This document shows, piece after piece, positions 47,335 to 58,393 of a stretch of DNA of 64,000 nt. The first letter of the stretch is position 1; each line of letters begins with the position of its first letter. Below the pieces are notes generated by a model. That model worked only from the letters and a program-made list of their open reading frames with translations. It did not search any database and was not told where the DNA came from. Position numbers and translations under genes: made by a program. Source of the stretch: Megalonaias nervosa (lineage: Eukaryota; Mollusca; Bivalvia; Unionida; Unionidae); contig JAECUM010003683.1 in assembly GCA_016617855.1 (NCBI GenBank), positions 48,456 to 112,455 on the forward strand, read 5' to 3'.

Positions 47335-48922
47335 ATCATCATCATCAATCCCTTAACCCAAGAGGTCATTGGAGCACCACAGTTGACTTTACAACCAATT
47401 CTCTCATCTTTCCCTGTTCTCTACTGCCCTCTGCGAATCTCCAAATCCCATGCCTATCCACTCCTTAATGTTGTCTTCCCACCTCTTTTCTGTCTGCCTC
47501 TTCTTTTGCATCCTCGCACTGTGCCTTGCAAGATTGTTTTTGCCAGTCCAGATGATCTTAAGACATGACCATACCACTTCTGTTTGCCCTTTTTTACAGT
47601 GGTCAAGAGGTCTTCATAGGATCCGATGGCTCGTTGGATCATGTTGTGGACTTCTTCGTTGGTTACATGGTCAATGTATGAGATGCCCAAGATCTTGCAG
47701 TAGCATCTCATTTCGAAGGTTTGAATCCTTCTTTGTAGATCTGATGTGAGCATCTATGATTCACAAGCATACAGAAAGAAGGATATGACAATCAAGTTCA
47801 TCAGCCTTAGTTTGGAACCAATGTTGGTATCTTTCCATATTGATCTCAACCTTGTTATTGCTGCTGTTGTCTGGGCAATCCTGCAAAGTAGTTCTGGTCT
47901 GGAGCCCTCATCTGTGATAATTGATCCCTAGTACTTGAAGCTTGTGACTCCTTCTAGCTTCTGTCCACTTACCTTTATTCCTGCACTGATGCCATTGGTG
48001 TTGTTTGTCATTCAGTTTGTTTTTTTCGGCGCTAATCTCCATACCGTATTCTGTGGAGGTTGTGTCGAGGTGTTCAGCCAAGTCAGCCAGTTCTTTTTCA
48101 TCTCCTGCTAAACCATCAATATCATTTGCAAAGCTAAGGTTGGTGATTGTTCTTCCTCCAATGCTGACAGTACCCTTGTGCAAGGCATCCTCCATGATCC
48201 TTTCCAGGAAAATGTGAAGAGTGTAACTAACAGTATACATCCTTGTCTGACTCCAACTGTTGTTTGAAACCAATCTCCTCTGCTGCCATTGATGAGAACA
48301 GCACTGGTGGCTTTGTCATAGAGGTGCTCAACAACCTGCACCAGGTTTGAGCTGATGTTGTACTTCCTCATAGTTGCCCATAAAGCTGCATGCCATACCC
48401 TATCAAAGGCCTTTTTGAAATCTATAAAGACATGGTATAGATTCTGCTGATGCTGAAGGTATTTCTTGCAAAGGAGTCTGAGACTGAAGATTTCTTCTGT
48501 GGTGCACCTTCTTGCTCGGAAGCCTGCCTGCCCTTCAGCAATAATTTTCTCTGCTTGAGGCTTTAGTCTGCTGAGAATTATCTTCAGCATGACTTTGCTT
48601 GAGTGACTGATCAAACTGATGGTTCTGTAGTTTTGGCATAGCTGTAGGTTTCCTTTCTTGGGCAGCATAATGACCAAGGATTGAGTCCATGTGGTGGGTC
48701 ATTCTCCTGTCTGCCATATCTTGTTGCAGATTGTTGTTAGGACTGTGACTATCTCTTCTCCTCCTACTTGAATAAACTCTGCTGATATGTTGTCAATGCC
48801 GGCTGACTTTCTTTTCTTCAGTGACTGCAATTTCTACTTCTTCACGAAGAATGGGGTTGTCATCAATTCTTCTGCCTGAGGGAAATTTAGTACTGCTGGA
48901 TCTGCTTGGGTCTTATGACTGA
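47335..48922 (-). mobile_element. Non-LTR retrotransposon (LINE), 5'-truncated and inactivated
   Basis: A perfect 12-bp target duplication, AAAATGGGCAAC, flanks it (47323-47334 and 48923-48934). On the minus strand it encodes reverse transcriptase: FIDFKKAFDRVW (48428-48393) holds the first catalytic Asp and GVRQGC lies at 48254-48237. The catalytic F-A-D-D box has become FAND (near 48126). The C-terminal part reads RRIQTFEMRCYCKILGISY and later KWYGHVLRSSGLAKTILQG. A frame shift lies near 48235 and an in-frame stop near 47755. The 3' end is a (GAT)n repeat, as in RTE- and related clades. The endonuclease is missing because of 5' truncation. Clade is unsettled. Confidence 0.93.
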
Positions 48923-49059
48923 AAAATGGGCAACAACAACTTGCAAACAATATGAATAAGTTGATTGAAAAATTCAAAAATGGTGTATACTCATGGTAAA
49001 ACAACTTACCAAATCTCTGAAAGAATTGATAGATGGTCTTAAGACTGATGGAAAACAAG

Positions 49060-50330
49060 AGTGCCTCAAATGAACTGACACTCTATTGGCTGAAAAGAAT
49101 ATCCATGAATTGAAAATAACACCATTTCTCCCTTTTAAATACTAAGTGTTGAAACCATCTTTGATATTCTTCAACAATAACATGATTTTCAACTTAGCTG
49201 CTGTGGTGGACATACTAGATACCGACTTGGTTGTTGTTACTGTTGTTGGGTTAAATGCCATTTTTCAGCACAAGATCGATTATACATGGTGACCAGTATA
49301 AATGGTGGAGGAAGAACCCGGAAAAACCCCGGAAAGAACCAATGACCCACAAGAAGCTACTGGCAAACTTTCTCACGTACCCACAGTGGCTGAGCTTGAG
49401 ACTCAAACCCATGCAGACAGAGGTGAGATGGCAGTGATCCACAACAGTGAACGCTTTAGACCATTCAGCCACTCGGGGCCCCAGATACCAGTTTGGCACC
49501 ATTTTTATTCATGACAAACAAGGTATCATAAGAAGTCTTTTGGTGGGAAACCCATAATGATATCACTTTCCATTTTGAAGGAGTGATGAAAACAACATTT
49601 TCAAAATGAATGCCATCTTTAATATCAGACAGGCACCATTTCTATTTAGTACCAACACAATATCATTAGAAATCTTCTGGTAAAAACCCAATGGCAATAT
49701 TATGTGCAGGAAAAAGTAGTGACAAAAAAGAGTATCTTTTCAAAATGGTCCCTATGGCAGCCATATTGGATATTAGATCGGCATCATTTTCATTTAGGAC
49801 CAACCAGACACAAGAAAAATGTTGATATGTCCATTCAACAGGAGGAGCAGCAATAACAGGGTTTTCAAGATGGATGCTGTGGTGACCATACTGGCCATAA
49901 GATCAGCACCATTTTCATCCAGGGCTAACTGTCATAAGAAGTCTCCTGGTAAAACCTCATGTCAACAAGATTCACAAGATGGCTGCTATTGCAGCCATAT
50001 TGGGCATCAGATCAGCAAAGTTTTCACTTAGTACTAACTTGACATTATTAGAAGTCTTTCAGTGAAAATCCCATTTTGATATGACCATCTATTCTGTAGA
50101 AGTAGCAATAACAAGATTGTGGTGGCCATTATTGAACATCAGATTGGCCCCATTTTCAATGAGGACCAACTAGACATCACAAAAAGTCTTTTTGTGAAAA
50201 CTTCATGTTGATATGACCATCCATTTTCAGGAGGAGTAATAATAACAAGAATTTCATGATGGCAATAATAAATGTGGTGGCCATACTGGATGTCTGAGCA
50301 GTACCATAGGATGAATGTGTGTGTAAAGTT
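49060..50330. repeat. Dispersed repeat family Y array interrupted by a SINE
   Basis: Six or so units with 'tcaagatggatgctgtggtg' or 'tcacaagatggctgctattg', interrupted at 49231-49482 by a SINE with target duplication. Ends in the family tail (gaatgtgtgtgtaaagtttc, 50313 on; 'tctggtctatgagcagcat' near 50444). Confidence 0.78.
49231..49482 (-). mobile_element. SINE family 1, full length, inside a family Y array
   Basis: Read on the minus strand: GGGGCCCCGAGTGGCTGAAT head, box B-like GGGTTTGAGTCTC, body and (AAC)n-type tail. Flanked by 14-bp imperfect duplications starting agatacc (49217-49230, 49483-49496; 11 of 14 match). It splits a repeat array, so it is younger than that array. Confidence 0.9.
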
Positions 50331-50906
50331 TCACGGAAATCATCCAAGCAGTTGAGGAGGAGTGAAAACAAACTTGTTCTTCCAGATGGATGGACAACGG
50401 AAGCTTGATGGTTGACAGATAACTGACCATTCCATACGGTCTTCTGGTCTATGAGCAGCATAGGTAAAAACTGGATTCAGGAGTTGCACTGTTTACAGTA
50501 CCTGTGTGATAGCTTAAACTGATATAAATATTGGGTACAGTTGGCCAAGGGTGGTATCAGTGTTACTTCCCTATCTTCATGATATATAAACACAAAGTCA
50601 AATTTTTGTCTTTTCAGAAGGGCTGAATTCAAGAGGTAGCAAAATTTACTTTCCTAAGGTTAATGTGATTGGGGAATGTATTTGACATAAAAAATCATGT
50701 CAATGATGATGCAATGTTGGCAGTCAGATTAGCACCCTTTTCTTGTGGTAATCCTTCCAGTAGTTTAGAAGCAGCAGCAAAAATAAATGTTTGCTAACAG
50801 ACAATTGATGATATATGCCAAATGATGGACCAAGAGGCCATCACATAAGTTCTTGTAGCCTATGACTGGTAGAGCTAAAAGCAGACCTATGTCGCAGCCA
50901 TTATAC

Positions 50907-51121
50907 CTGCAGAACAATCAGACAGCAGACAATTATCTGAGGCTCCCCATCCGTCATTGCTTTTTCAAGGATATCACAGACACGCTTCATGTGCATCAGA
51001 TCAACTGGATATGTTCCAAATGGCATGCGCATGAAATCACTATTAAGCTGGTGCAGGCACATGCTCCCAACATGCTGCAGAAGTGAACGGATCACTGCTG
51101 TTGTTGGCACATTTAATTTAT
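50907..51121 (-). CDS. HECTD4: HECTD4-like exon E
   Basis: Acceptor ...TTTTTCCAG, donor GTATAATG at 50906, 215 nt, ending on a codon boundary. It encodes KLNVPTTAVIRSLLQHVGSM, then CLHQLNSDFMRMPFGTYPVD and a helix containing VCDILEKAMTDGEPQIIVCC. The motif LLxHVGxMCxHQLN followed by ICDIxEKAM is what I recall for HECTD4 homologues. Repeated amphipathic helices suggest an armadillo/HEAT-like scaffold, as expected for the non-catalytic part of a giant ligase. The donor lacks G at +5 and is weaker than its neighbours. Confidence 0.93.
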
Positions 51122-51674
51122 CTGGAAAAAAAAGCACATAATCTTATAATAATCTTTTGCATGTCATTATTGGTAGTTTATCTAGACAGACAAAACCTAA
51201 ACAATAATTTTGACCTGTTTTTTTCTTTATCTTATTAAGACTGGCATAATACAAACAAGATCTGTCCTATGATAACATAACATGACTAACTGAAACACTA
51301 CAGCAATGGAACTCAACCACATTCACTCCCATGTACTATCAACATCAGTGGAACTCAACCTTACTCACTCCATGTGTACTTCCATGTTTCAGAAGTTCTG
51401 CTCACATAAAAAGCTTCTCAAACTGAAAACAAGTCTTGAAATCCTATAGTACACTAATGCCATCTAACAAAAGATGTGTGGTGGAGGAGTTCCATTACAT
51501 GAACCTGCCCAAAAATAGCCAAAGGGACAACCAAGGCAGAGTGATTGTTTAAGCTATACCTATTCTCTGACCTATACAACTTTTGTGGGGTTTTTTCTAC
51601 AAGTAAAATTTTTCATTAGTAAGTAAAAATAATAACCATACAAATATTCAATTAATTTATATCAGTATGTACAG

Positions 51675-51835
51675 TATCATTAATATTAGTTGATAAGCTA
51701 CATTCTCTATTAAATACAGTCAATGTCTCAAACACAATTGAGCCATTGTCTATAATATTAATTGATAAGCTATATTCTCTGTTAATTACAGTCCATGTCT
51801 CAAACACAACAGTGCCATTGTCTTTCATATTATAA
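51675..51835. repeat. Two-copy tandem repeat, period about 80 bp
   Basis: Two copies of 'attgataagctatattctct' + 'gttaattacagtccatgtct' + 'caaacacaac' and 'gccattgtct'. Confidence 0.8.
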
Positions 51836-52192
51836 ATTCCCACATTATCAGCTATTTCATAGGTACTACAAACCATAAAGTTAAACAGCCAAATGAATAG
51901 TTCTTCTGTGAAAAGAATCCAAATAACATCTCTTCTGTGGAAAGAATAGAATTCCTTTTTCCAATCCACAAAATTAGGTACAGATGTTTGAAAAACCATG
52001 AAAATTGATACCTTTGAAATTCATAGTATTATTACTCCAACTTAAACATAAAACAAGGACTATCATCTAAACTCGCTTAGAAGACAAGTCCAGATGCAAA
52101 ATGCATACACCCAGATCTGCCATTATTTCATGTGCCAGCAGGTCTAAATCTATCCAGTTTGTTAGGAGTAATCAGTAGAACAAATAGCACAA

Positions 52193-52233
52193 ACCCTGAT
52201 CTGCTGGTGCATTATGCAGTTGCAGATCAGGGT
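52193..52233. repeat. Perfect 12-bp hairpin
   Basis: accctgatctgc (52193-52204) and gcagatcagggt (52222-52233) pair perfectly around a 17-nt loop. A degenerate relative, 'accctgatctag...tcagggtcc', lies near 26158-26202, so this is probably the core of a small palindromic transposable element. Confidence 0.8.
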
Positions 52234-52571
52234 CTATGTTGTTTGCAGTTTGACTTGACTTGTGAGCATATACAGTAGGTAATTTTGGTAGTCATGTCTA
52301 TTTACATCAACACATTTTCAGCATTACACTAAGGCCAGCTTAGATCAGTGCCTTGGTGTGTCCTGAGGAAAGACACTCAAATCTAATGATAAAACCAATG
52401 TTGTAAAAGTGTCACTAAAACTGGCAAAGACAAAATAAAACAAACTCCTGTCTGTAAATTACAGGACTTGTCGTAATTCTGTAAAGCTACCAACAACTGA
52501 TAACAATCATACCAGCCTATAACGTTTGTGGAGTACACACAGTATATATAATTTTCACTCACACTAAATGG

Positions 52572-52891
52572 TGTGTGTGTGTTTTGGAATTTTAATGTAG
52601 CTTTAACAATTTTTCAGTCATATTGCTACAATGTCTGTAGTGTGACAATTTATAGTGATGTCTAGCAACGGGGCATCATGCTGCAAACATGTAGCATGAT
52701 GTCCCACCCAGTCACATTATCCTGACACCAGGCTGACCAGTCCTAACACTAACCTCTTAATGTTGTGCGCCAAGCAAGGCAGCTGCTAGTACCATTTTTA
52801 TAAGTCTTTAATATGACTTGGCCAGGGTTCCAACCCATGACCTCCTGCATATGAGGCGTATGCTCTAACCACAAGGCAGCCGGAGCAGTCA
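52572..52891 (-). mobile_element. SINE family 2, full length
   Basis: Minus-strand head GCCTTGTGGTTAGAGCATAC with box B-like ATGGGTTGGAACCC, a long body with an inner inverted motif (gcatgatgtcccaccc side) and a CA-rich tail. A perfect 12-bp target duplication, cacactaaatgg, flanks it (52560-52571, 52892-52903). Confidence 0.9.
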
Positions 52892-53122
52892 CACACTAAA
52901 TGGTAAAAGCAGTCAGTTTTATTAATGTGATCACATATACTGTGTTTACATGCTGGATTTTCTTTCTGTAACAGTCTGAAAAACTCTTAAAAAGGTTAAA
53001 TGTCATCCAACAGTCTTTAACACAGTAAAACTCTCCCCCTCCCCTACTTCTACCCTAGTTAAGATCAAATTATGATTAATGAAAATTCTACAAATAGCAA
53101 GTAAGTCTTCAATCTATTTTAC

Positions 53123-53278
53123 CACTTTGTTCTCTCCTGAGCTCCTGAGGTGAGCTAGTAGTCAGTGCCAGTCTCTTTCTGATGTGGTGTGGGGCCTGAT
53201 GTCCTGGGTTGTAATAGTGGTCCACCCAGTCTGCACTGCATGTCCAGATGCAGTTGTTCTTCACATCAAAACAAGCAC
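53123..53278 (-). CDS. HECTD4: HECTD4-like exon D
   Basis: Acceptor ...TTTGGCAG, donor GTAAAATA at 53122, 156 nt. It begins with the conserved-looking ACFDVKNNCIWTCSADWVDH, followed by YYNPGHQAPHHIRKRL. The pattern of a unique Asp segment followed by W-T-C and a pair of aromatic residues before N-P-G matches a segment I associate with HECTD4 homologues (CYDxKxNxIWTC...NPGNQAFH). The end is polar (TTSSPQELRREQS) and probably a linker before the helical region that starts in exon E. Confidence 0.92.
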
Positions 53279-54044
53279 CTGCCAAAAAAGTATCACAATG
53301 ACATCGTACAACATTGATATCCTGGCATGCAACAAAAACTCCAGATAAGAATTCCATATATTAAGCATTGTAATTGCTCATTCTAAATTCTGTAAACATG
53401 ATAATGCAATACTAAAAAATTATGGGACAATAAAATGAGTTTTTCTTGGAATATATTCAAGAAAAAATGTATTCTGAAAAAAGATTTTATTTGATTACTT
53501 AACTAAATCTTCTCTATAGTATCTGCTTACCCTACTATTTTTTGTAAACCCATCCCCCTTAAAGATTTAAAAGAAGCATGAAGGAAACAAAAAAACTACA
53601 TAGAACTAAGTCATTTCATTCATCAACTTATAATTTCTAACCTGACTGTTACTATGAGATCCATAACACAGTCATCTATTGTTTTTCAAGGAAGCCATAA
53701 AAGTATACTGTTAGAGCTGAGTTCACCTTATATAGAGGTTTGTTATACACAGTATTACTATTACATACCATAATGGGATCTATGACCATACCTATCTTAA
53801 AAAAGGGGACCACGTTATGTTGAAGTGCATTAAAGCAAGGGATCATTATATTTAATATTTTTCACTGATGGGTAGGAATGGTTCTTAGGTTTAGCATGAT
53901 GTATCAAATACAAACAGTGAAACAAAATCTCTTCAATCTATTACCCCTTGATAAATAGAAATGCAAATTCTGTTGACTGCAGTAGTGTCCTTGACCTCTA
54001 ACCTAATGACCACTACCTGCCAAGCTCGGACCTAGTTCACAATT

Positions 54045-54255
54045 AGTACTTGATGGTCAGCACACTGGACTCACCATAGGTTGGATGCAAGTTTAAATCC
54101 TCTGCATACTACCCTGGATTTGCTGCTGTAGTGAATCTATAGCCACGTTATTTCCTCCCATTGTCTCAATCTATAGCCACGTTATTTCCTCCCATTGTCT
54201 CAGTACTAAACAGTCTTTCATGTACTGATGTGCTGTTAAACGCCAACGAACAAAC
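54045..54255 (+). mobile_element. tRNA-like SINE, fourth family, with 34-bp duplication
   Basis: Head tgatggtcagcacactggac and box B-like gcaagtttaaatcc, then body ending 'ctgatgtgctgttaaacgcc'. A 34-bp unit containing 'aatctatagccacgttattt' is duplicated perfectly at 54134 and 54168. A tail fragment of the same family lies at about 3095-3165. Confidence 0.65.
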
Positions 54256-54697
54256 ATGGTTCTTACAGACTTGGAGAGATTTTTTCCAAGTAGTTTTCAA
54301 ACCATTCAAAAAGTCTTCAAAGAGTGTTCTGTCTTGTAGAAATTTAACCTTTAACCTGTTATTTTGTTAACTACTGGTGTTGTATGTAATTTGACCCACC
54401 AGATTTTATCCCATTTTATTTATTTATCTGGGCAGGTAAATAACACAACTTCTTTATTTAAAAAGTGATACATTTTCAATCTTAACTGGATTTAAATGCA
54501 AAAAGTTACGAGCAAAGTCAAACAGTTTTCCAACAAATTCAGTACCTGACATGGATAAAACCAACTTTTGTAAATTTAAAGTTTACAAGGCAACCAATCA
54601 AATTCAAATATATTTCAAAGTTGTATGAATCATGATAAACTAAATAATTAATGGATGAAGAAAACCTTAAAACTATTCAGTAATTAAACCTGTTTAC

Positions 54698-54811
54698 CTA
54701 ATACTGACAGTGTAGCTCCCCTGGCTAAGGCACATGTAGGTGCATCAATGAGATCACTTCTGCTGCTGAACTGACCATCCTTGACATTAAATATCATGTT
54801 AACTGCAAATG
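54698..54811 (-). CDS. HECTD4: HECTD4-like exon C
   Basis: Acceptor ...TATTTTCAG, donor GTAAACAG at 54697, 114 nt. It encodes FAVNMIFNVKDGQFSSRS followed by DLIDAPTCALARGATLSVLG. Alternating hydrophobic residues and a glycine turn suggest two or three beta strands, probably continuous with exon B. It is separated from exon B by only 646 nt of intron, which carries a three-copy tandem repeat. Phase continues exactly on both sides. Confidence 0.88.
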
Positions 54812-54867
54812 CTGAAAATAAATAAAAATGAGGTATTATGTAATGCAAATTTCAGTATTATACTAGA

Positions 54868-55155
54868 CTGACTGTCTTCTGGAATTGGCAAATATTACCA
54901 GTAGGAAACTTTAATAATGTTTACATTCCCAATATCGAGCAAGAAATATGTTAATGCAACTAGAACATATGTCTTCCAGAATTCGCAAATACTGCCAGTA
55001 GGAAACTTTACGAATGTCTCCATTCCCAATAACGAACAAGAAATGTATTAATAAAACAAGAATACACGTCTCCCTGAATTTGTAAATATTGCCAGTAGGG
55101 AACTTTAAGAATGTCTACATTCCCAATATCAAACAAGAAATGTGTTTATGCAAGA
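54868..55155. repeat. Three-copy tandem repeat, period about 98 bp
   Basis: Copies start near 54868, 54966 and 55064 and share 'gccagtaggaaactttacga' and 'attcccaatatcgagcaaga' type blocks. It fills nearly half of the 647-nt intron between exons B and C. Confidence 0.85.
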
Positions 55156-55458
55156 AGACTGCCCCACCACAAAGCCCGAAAACTGACCTCACCAAAAACA
55201 TTTAATCATATGGATGGACAGGCAAGCATATGTATGGGTGAACATAACATGCATGCCCACTACATTCAATATAGTACATATAAACATGAACAAATAATTC
55301 ATACAATTCTTAAAGGGAACTTTATTTTCATGTACAAAATTTGACTGTATTCTCTAGACAATATGATCATGAAGGGGATAAAAATTAAATCAAGCACATA
55401 TTACATGTTTTAGTTTTTACTTCATGAACACTCATGTAAGATGATCAAATATACTTAC

Positions 55459-55632
55459 ATCTCAATGTTGGAAGACCAGCACTGCTTCCAAATAGTGACC
55501 TAGCTGCACTGGAACTGGCTCCACCTGGAACTGGGTTAAGTAGAACGACACTTGATCCATCACAGAAAATAGGGGTCCTTACCAGAGATTTCAAAGGAAC
55601 ACCACAGGTTGTGCTGCCCAACTGTATACCAC
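55459..55632 (-). CDS. HECTD4: HECTD4-like exon B
   Basis: Acceptor ...TTATACAG, donor GTAAGTAT at 55458, 174 nt, entered and left with one base of a split codon. It encodes GIQLGSTTCGVPLKSLVR, then a segment with TPIFCDGSSVVLLNPVPGG and a Ser/Ala-rich run (GASSSAARSLFGSSAG). The hydrophobic VVLL between glycine- and proline-rich turns looks like beta structure. It fits the N-terminal part of the family before the helical repeats, but I recognise no named domain. The split codon restores serine with exon C. Confidence 0.88.
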
Positions 55633-57158
55633 CTGTATAACAAGAACAGTTTTTCTTATATTCTTTGAAATCTGAAGTTCATTTTTTGTCAACCTTGCAA
55701 GTTTTTATAAGCATTACTATTATTCGTCCATAGTCTTAACAGAACAGATGCTGGTGAGGGGTGCTATCTGAAAATGCCATAGAACCAGAAAAAAACCCCT
55801 CCATTTATGGATTGGTGACAATATAATCTTGTCTGAACTGGAATCAAACTTGGAAATGCAATGGTGCAAAGCAAATGTATTGCCACTCAACCATCCTAGC
55901 GTCCAATGTTTTTCCAGAAGATGGGCAAATATAGACCTTGTGATGTACTGTCCATACTTTTTGGTACTCTCTTTTGAACACCAGTAATTATCTATACAAA
56001 TCATAACTACTTTTGTCCTCTAATTTTTCATACAGAGAACACTGTTGTAAAGCAAAATTACAAAATAACAATAAAAAATTCATAATTAACCTTATTGCTT
56101 CTAAATATCCACAAACCTAAATATATTTTAAAAATTTTAAAACATATACATAAAAAAGAGACAATACAGTTCTAATTCAAGTACTGCATATACTTGCGTA
56201 TAAGCCAAATAATTAGGAAAAAATAAAGGCCTAGAAGAAGGGGAGTCGGCTTATCCGCAGGCCAGTATCTAAACTTGACAGTTTTGTTGTCTACTGTAAT
56301 GGCTGTAAATCTTTGGGACACAAAAAAATAATTTGTTCCGTGTCCTAAGACTTATATGCATGTAAAAAAAATCATTTTCGGTGTCCCGACACTTATTAAA
56401 CTTTTATAATGTACTATGATTGATTTTGTTATTATTTTGCATGTGCATATTTTCTGATTTCTCCAACACGAAATTAAATAAAGGTAAATACATACATCAT
56501 AATTTGCAGGCTGGTTGAGTTTACCTGGAAGACCAGGCTGAACTACAATGTACAGTACTTACACAGTGCAAATCATGCATAGCATCACTTAAATCCTTAT
56601 TTATTCCCAAATGTATTAGATGCTGATTTTGCTTTATTCATTGTTTCGACCAAATTGCATTCTTCCAGATAACATTTCAGTTAGTCCTTAATAGCTGATT
56701 CATTTACAATGACTAACACGCTCACGAGTTACTCTTTTTCAATGATATAAGCGATCCTACAAATTGAGGTAATATTTATGAAAAGGTACACGTTTAATTG
56801 TACAAGGCACATAACCAGCATAACTGTTACATGTTCACGAAGATTGGTAATAATAAGGCTAAAATTCTGATTATAGATTAGCTAAGATCATCATCAATCT
56901 GTTTTAGTTTTGTGTTTTGGCTGAACAACATCATAACTTTCCACACAATGGAAAGCTTGATGTTTCGGCGTCTCCTTTGTTAATAATTGGCGGATTTGTC
57001 TTTTGTTTTCCGACAGCAGTACAGGCCATTTAATCATTAAAACCCTGAAACTGGCTTGCGTTAAGAGGGAATTTTGACTGGCAACTATACCAGTACATTG
57101 ATGTGTCACTGCCTTTCATTCCATAATTAGCACGATTACAGTAGTTTGGGGTGTAAGG

Positions 57159-58393
57159 CATACCTGTTAACTTTTCAAAAGCCAAGTAGGGAGACTGAGT
57201 AAAAAAATAGGAAGGTTGGGACCTAAAATCGGGAGGTTTTTCTTGGCATTTTTTTGTCTTGTTTCCACTAAATATTGACCTATCTTCCAGGTCCAGCATG
57301 TGTGAAATTCACAAAGGATGTGCCGTTTCTCCCTGTGACGTGGCTTTTTTTTACCCCAAGGATGTGCCCTATTTTCATATTCTGGTCAGCTGTGGCCAAA
57401 CTGCACAACTGCTAAAGGTTAGTCTTAAATAAACAAGCAAGAAAGCCAGCGTGACTAATTAGAACTTAATCCTTATCGATGCAACTATTTTGTGAAAACG
57501 ACTGGTCCTCAGTCACAATTAAAAGAAACCATGTTCTACATTACTGTGGGTTATGCAAGCACCAGCAACTGATTGGCAAATTAAGGATGACCAATTTTGT
57601 TGAACTGAAGGTGCCAAAACAGGCAGCCTCATGGTACCGTACATGTGGCAACTATATTCCCCTCATTGTATATCCAACCTTATTTCTTTATTGTCCACTC
57701 ATAAGGCATTTAGTATTGTTTACTATAAAACACATGTATTCTGAATTGGTTTTTTGAGGACACATATGCTGCGTGGTATGTATATTCATTCCTTTCTTTA
57801 ATTTAACGATGGTAATTAACATTCGTATATGTGGAATAAAAATGCCAGGTGTTCACTTATGTAAATTTCTTTGGTGGGAATGGAGCTACAGCATTCATAG
57901 TGATCATTCTTGGGATTGAAATTAATTGCCGACAATTTCATTGTTGTGGTTTATTTTTTTGTTCTGGTTTATTTTCTGATTTTTGCGTTGCTGTAGAGGT
58001 AAAAAAAAAATCACAAATTTACATGGATAATGTTTAAACTAATATTCTATTTAGTGAAGAAGCAAATTCTTTCTAGACAAGTAATTATTTTGTCACAACA
58101 ATATACACAGGTGATACAACAGAATATGGCTTCCATGGATTGCATACAATACATCCATTTAAGTAGGACTTTTTTTTAGGAGAAATGAAAATCGAAGACA
58201 TCATGTAATAATCAGGAGTTCTCTGCAAAAATCGGGAGATATTATGAAATCAAGAGATAGGCGTGGAACAACCCCAAAAGTCTGGAGGTTTTTTTCGGGG
58301 GGTGTTCCTCCCGGCTTGAAAGTTGTTGTTGTTGTTGTGGGGTTTAACGCCATTTTTCAGCACATGATACGGGCGTGGGAGTTGACAGGTATG
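57159..58393. mobile_element. hAT-like non-autonomous transposon nested in the pogo-like element
   Basis: Flanked by a perfect 8-bp target duplication GTGTAAGG (57151-57158 and 58394-58401), the size made by hAT transposases. The ends are inverted: CATACCTGTTAACT on the left and AGTTGACAGGTATG on the right, with one mismatch. The interior repeats phrases such as 'cgggaggtttt' near both ends. Open frames at 57479-57757 and 57849-58037 show no transposase motif. A 52-bp SINE tail sits near the right end. Confidence 0.85.
58324..58375 (-). mobile_element. SINE-1 tail fragment inside the hAT-like element
   Basis: Begins with (TTG)n, then gggtttaacgccatttttca, the inverted 3' tail of SINE family 1. 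Only about 52 bp is present. It forms the third level of nesting here. Confidence 0.7.

Larger units (their letters stand above)
41944..50906 (-). other. Intron E-F, 8963 nt
   Basis: Repeat-dense. From high to low: repeat family Y array split by a SINE (49060-50330), a truncated non-LTR retrotransposon (47335-48922), a head-less SINE (about 46843-47050), a decayed DIRS-like element (about 43760-46840), a short SINE tail (43012-43066) and a 45-bp minisatellite (42264-42800). The stretch 43070-43750 shows nothing recognisable. Confidence 0.75.
51122..53122 (-). other. Intron D-E, 2001 nt
   Basis: Contains a full-length SINE (52572-52891), a 12-bp perfect hairpin (52193-52233) inside a dispersed repeat also seen near 26060-26250, and a two-copy tandem repeat (about 51675-51835). 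Confidence 0.75.
53279..55458 (-). other. Introns B-C and C-D
   Basis: The B-C intron (54812-55458) holds a three-copy tandem repeat. The C-D intron (53279-54697) holds a plus-strand SINE-like element with a 34-bp internal duplication (about 54045-54255); the remainder shows nothing recognisable. Exon C (54698-54811) lies inside this span. Confidence 0.75.

Noticed and set aside
47326..48217. Plus-strand frames across the LINE
   Set aside because: They are antisense to the reverse transcriptase, which is read on the minus strand.
57479..57757. 92-codon plus-strand frame inside the hAT-like element, considered as transposase
   Set aside because: No BED finger, DDE-region or dimerisation motif is visible, so it was not called as a transposase.
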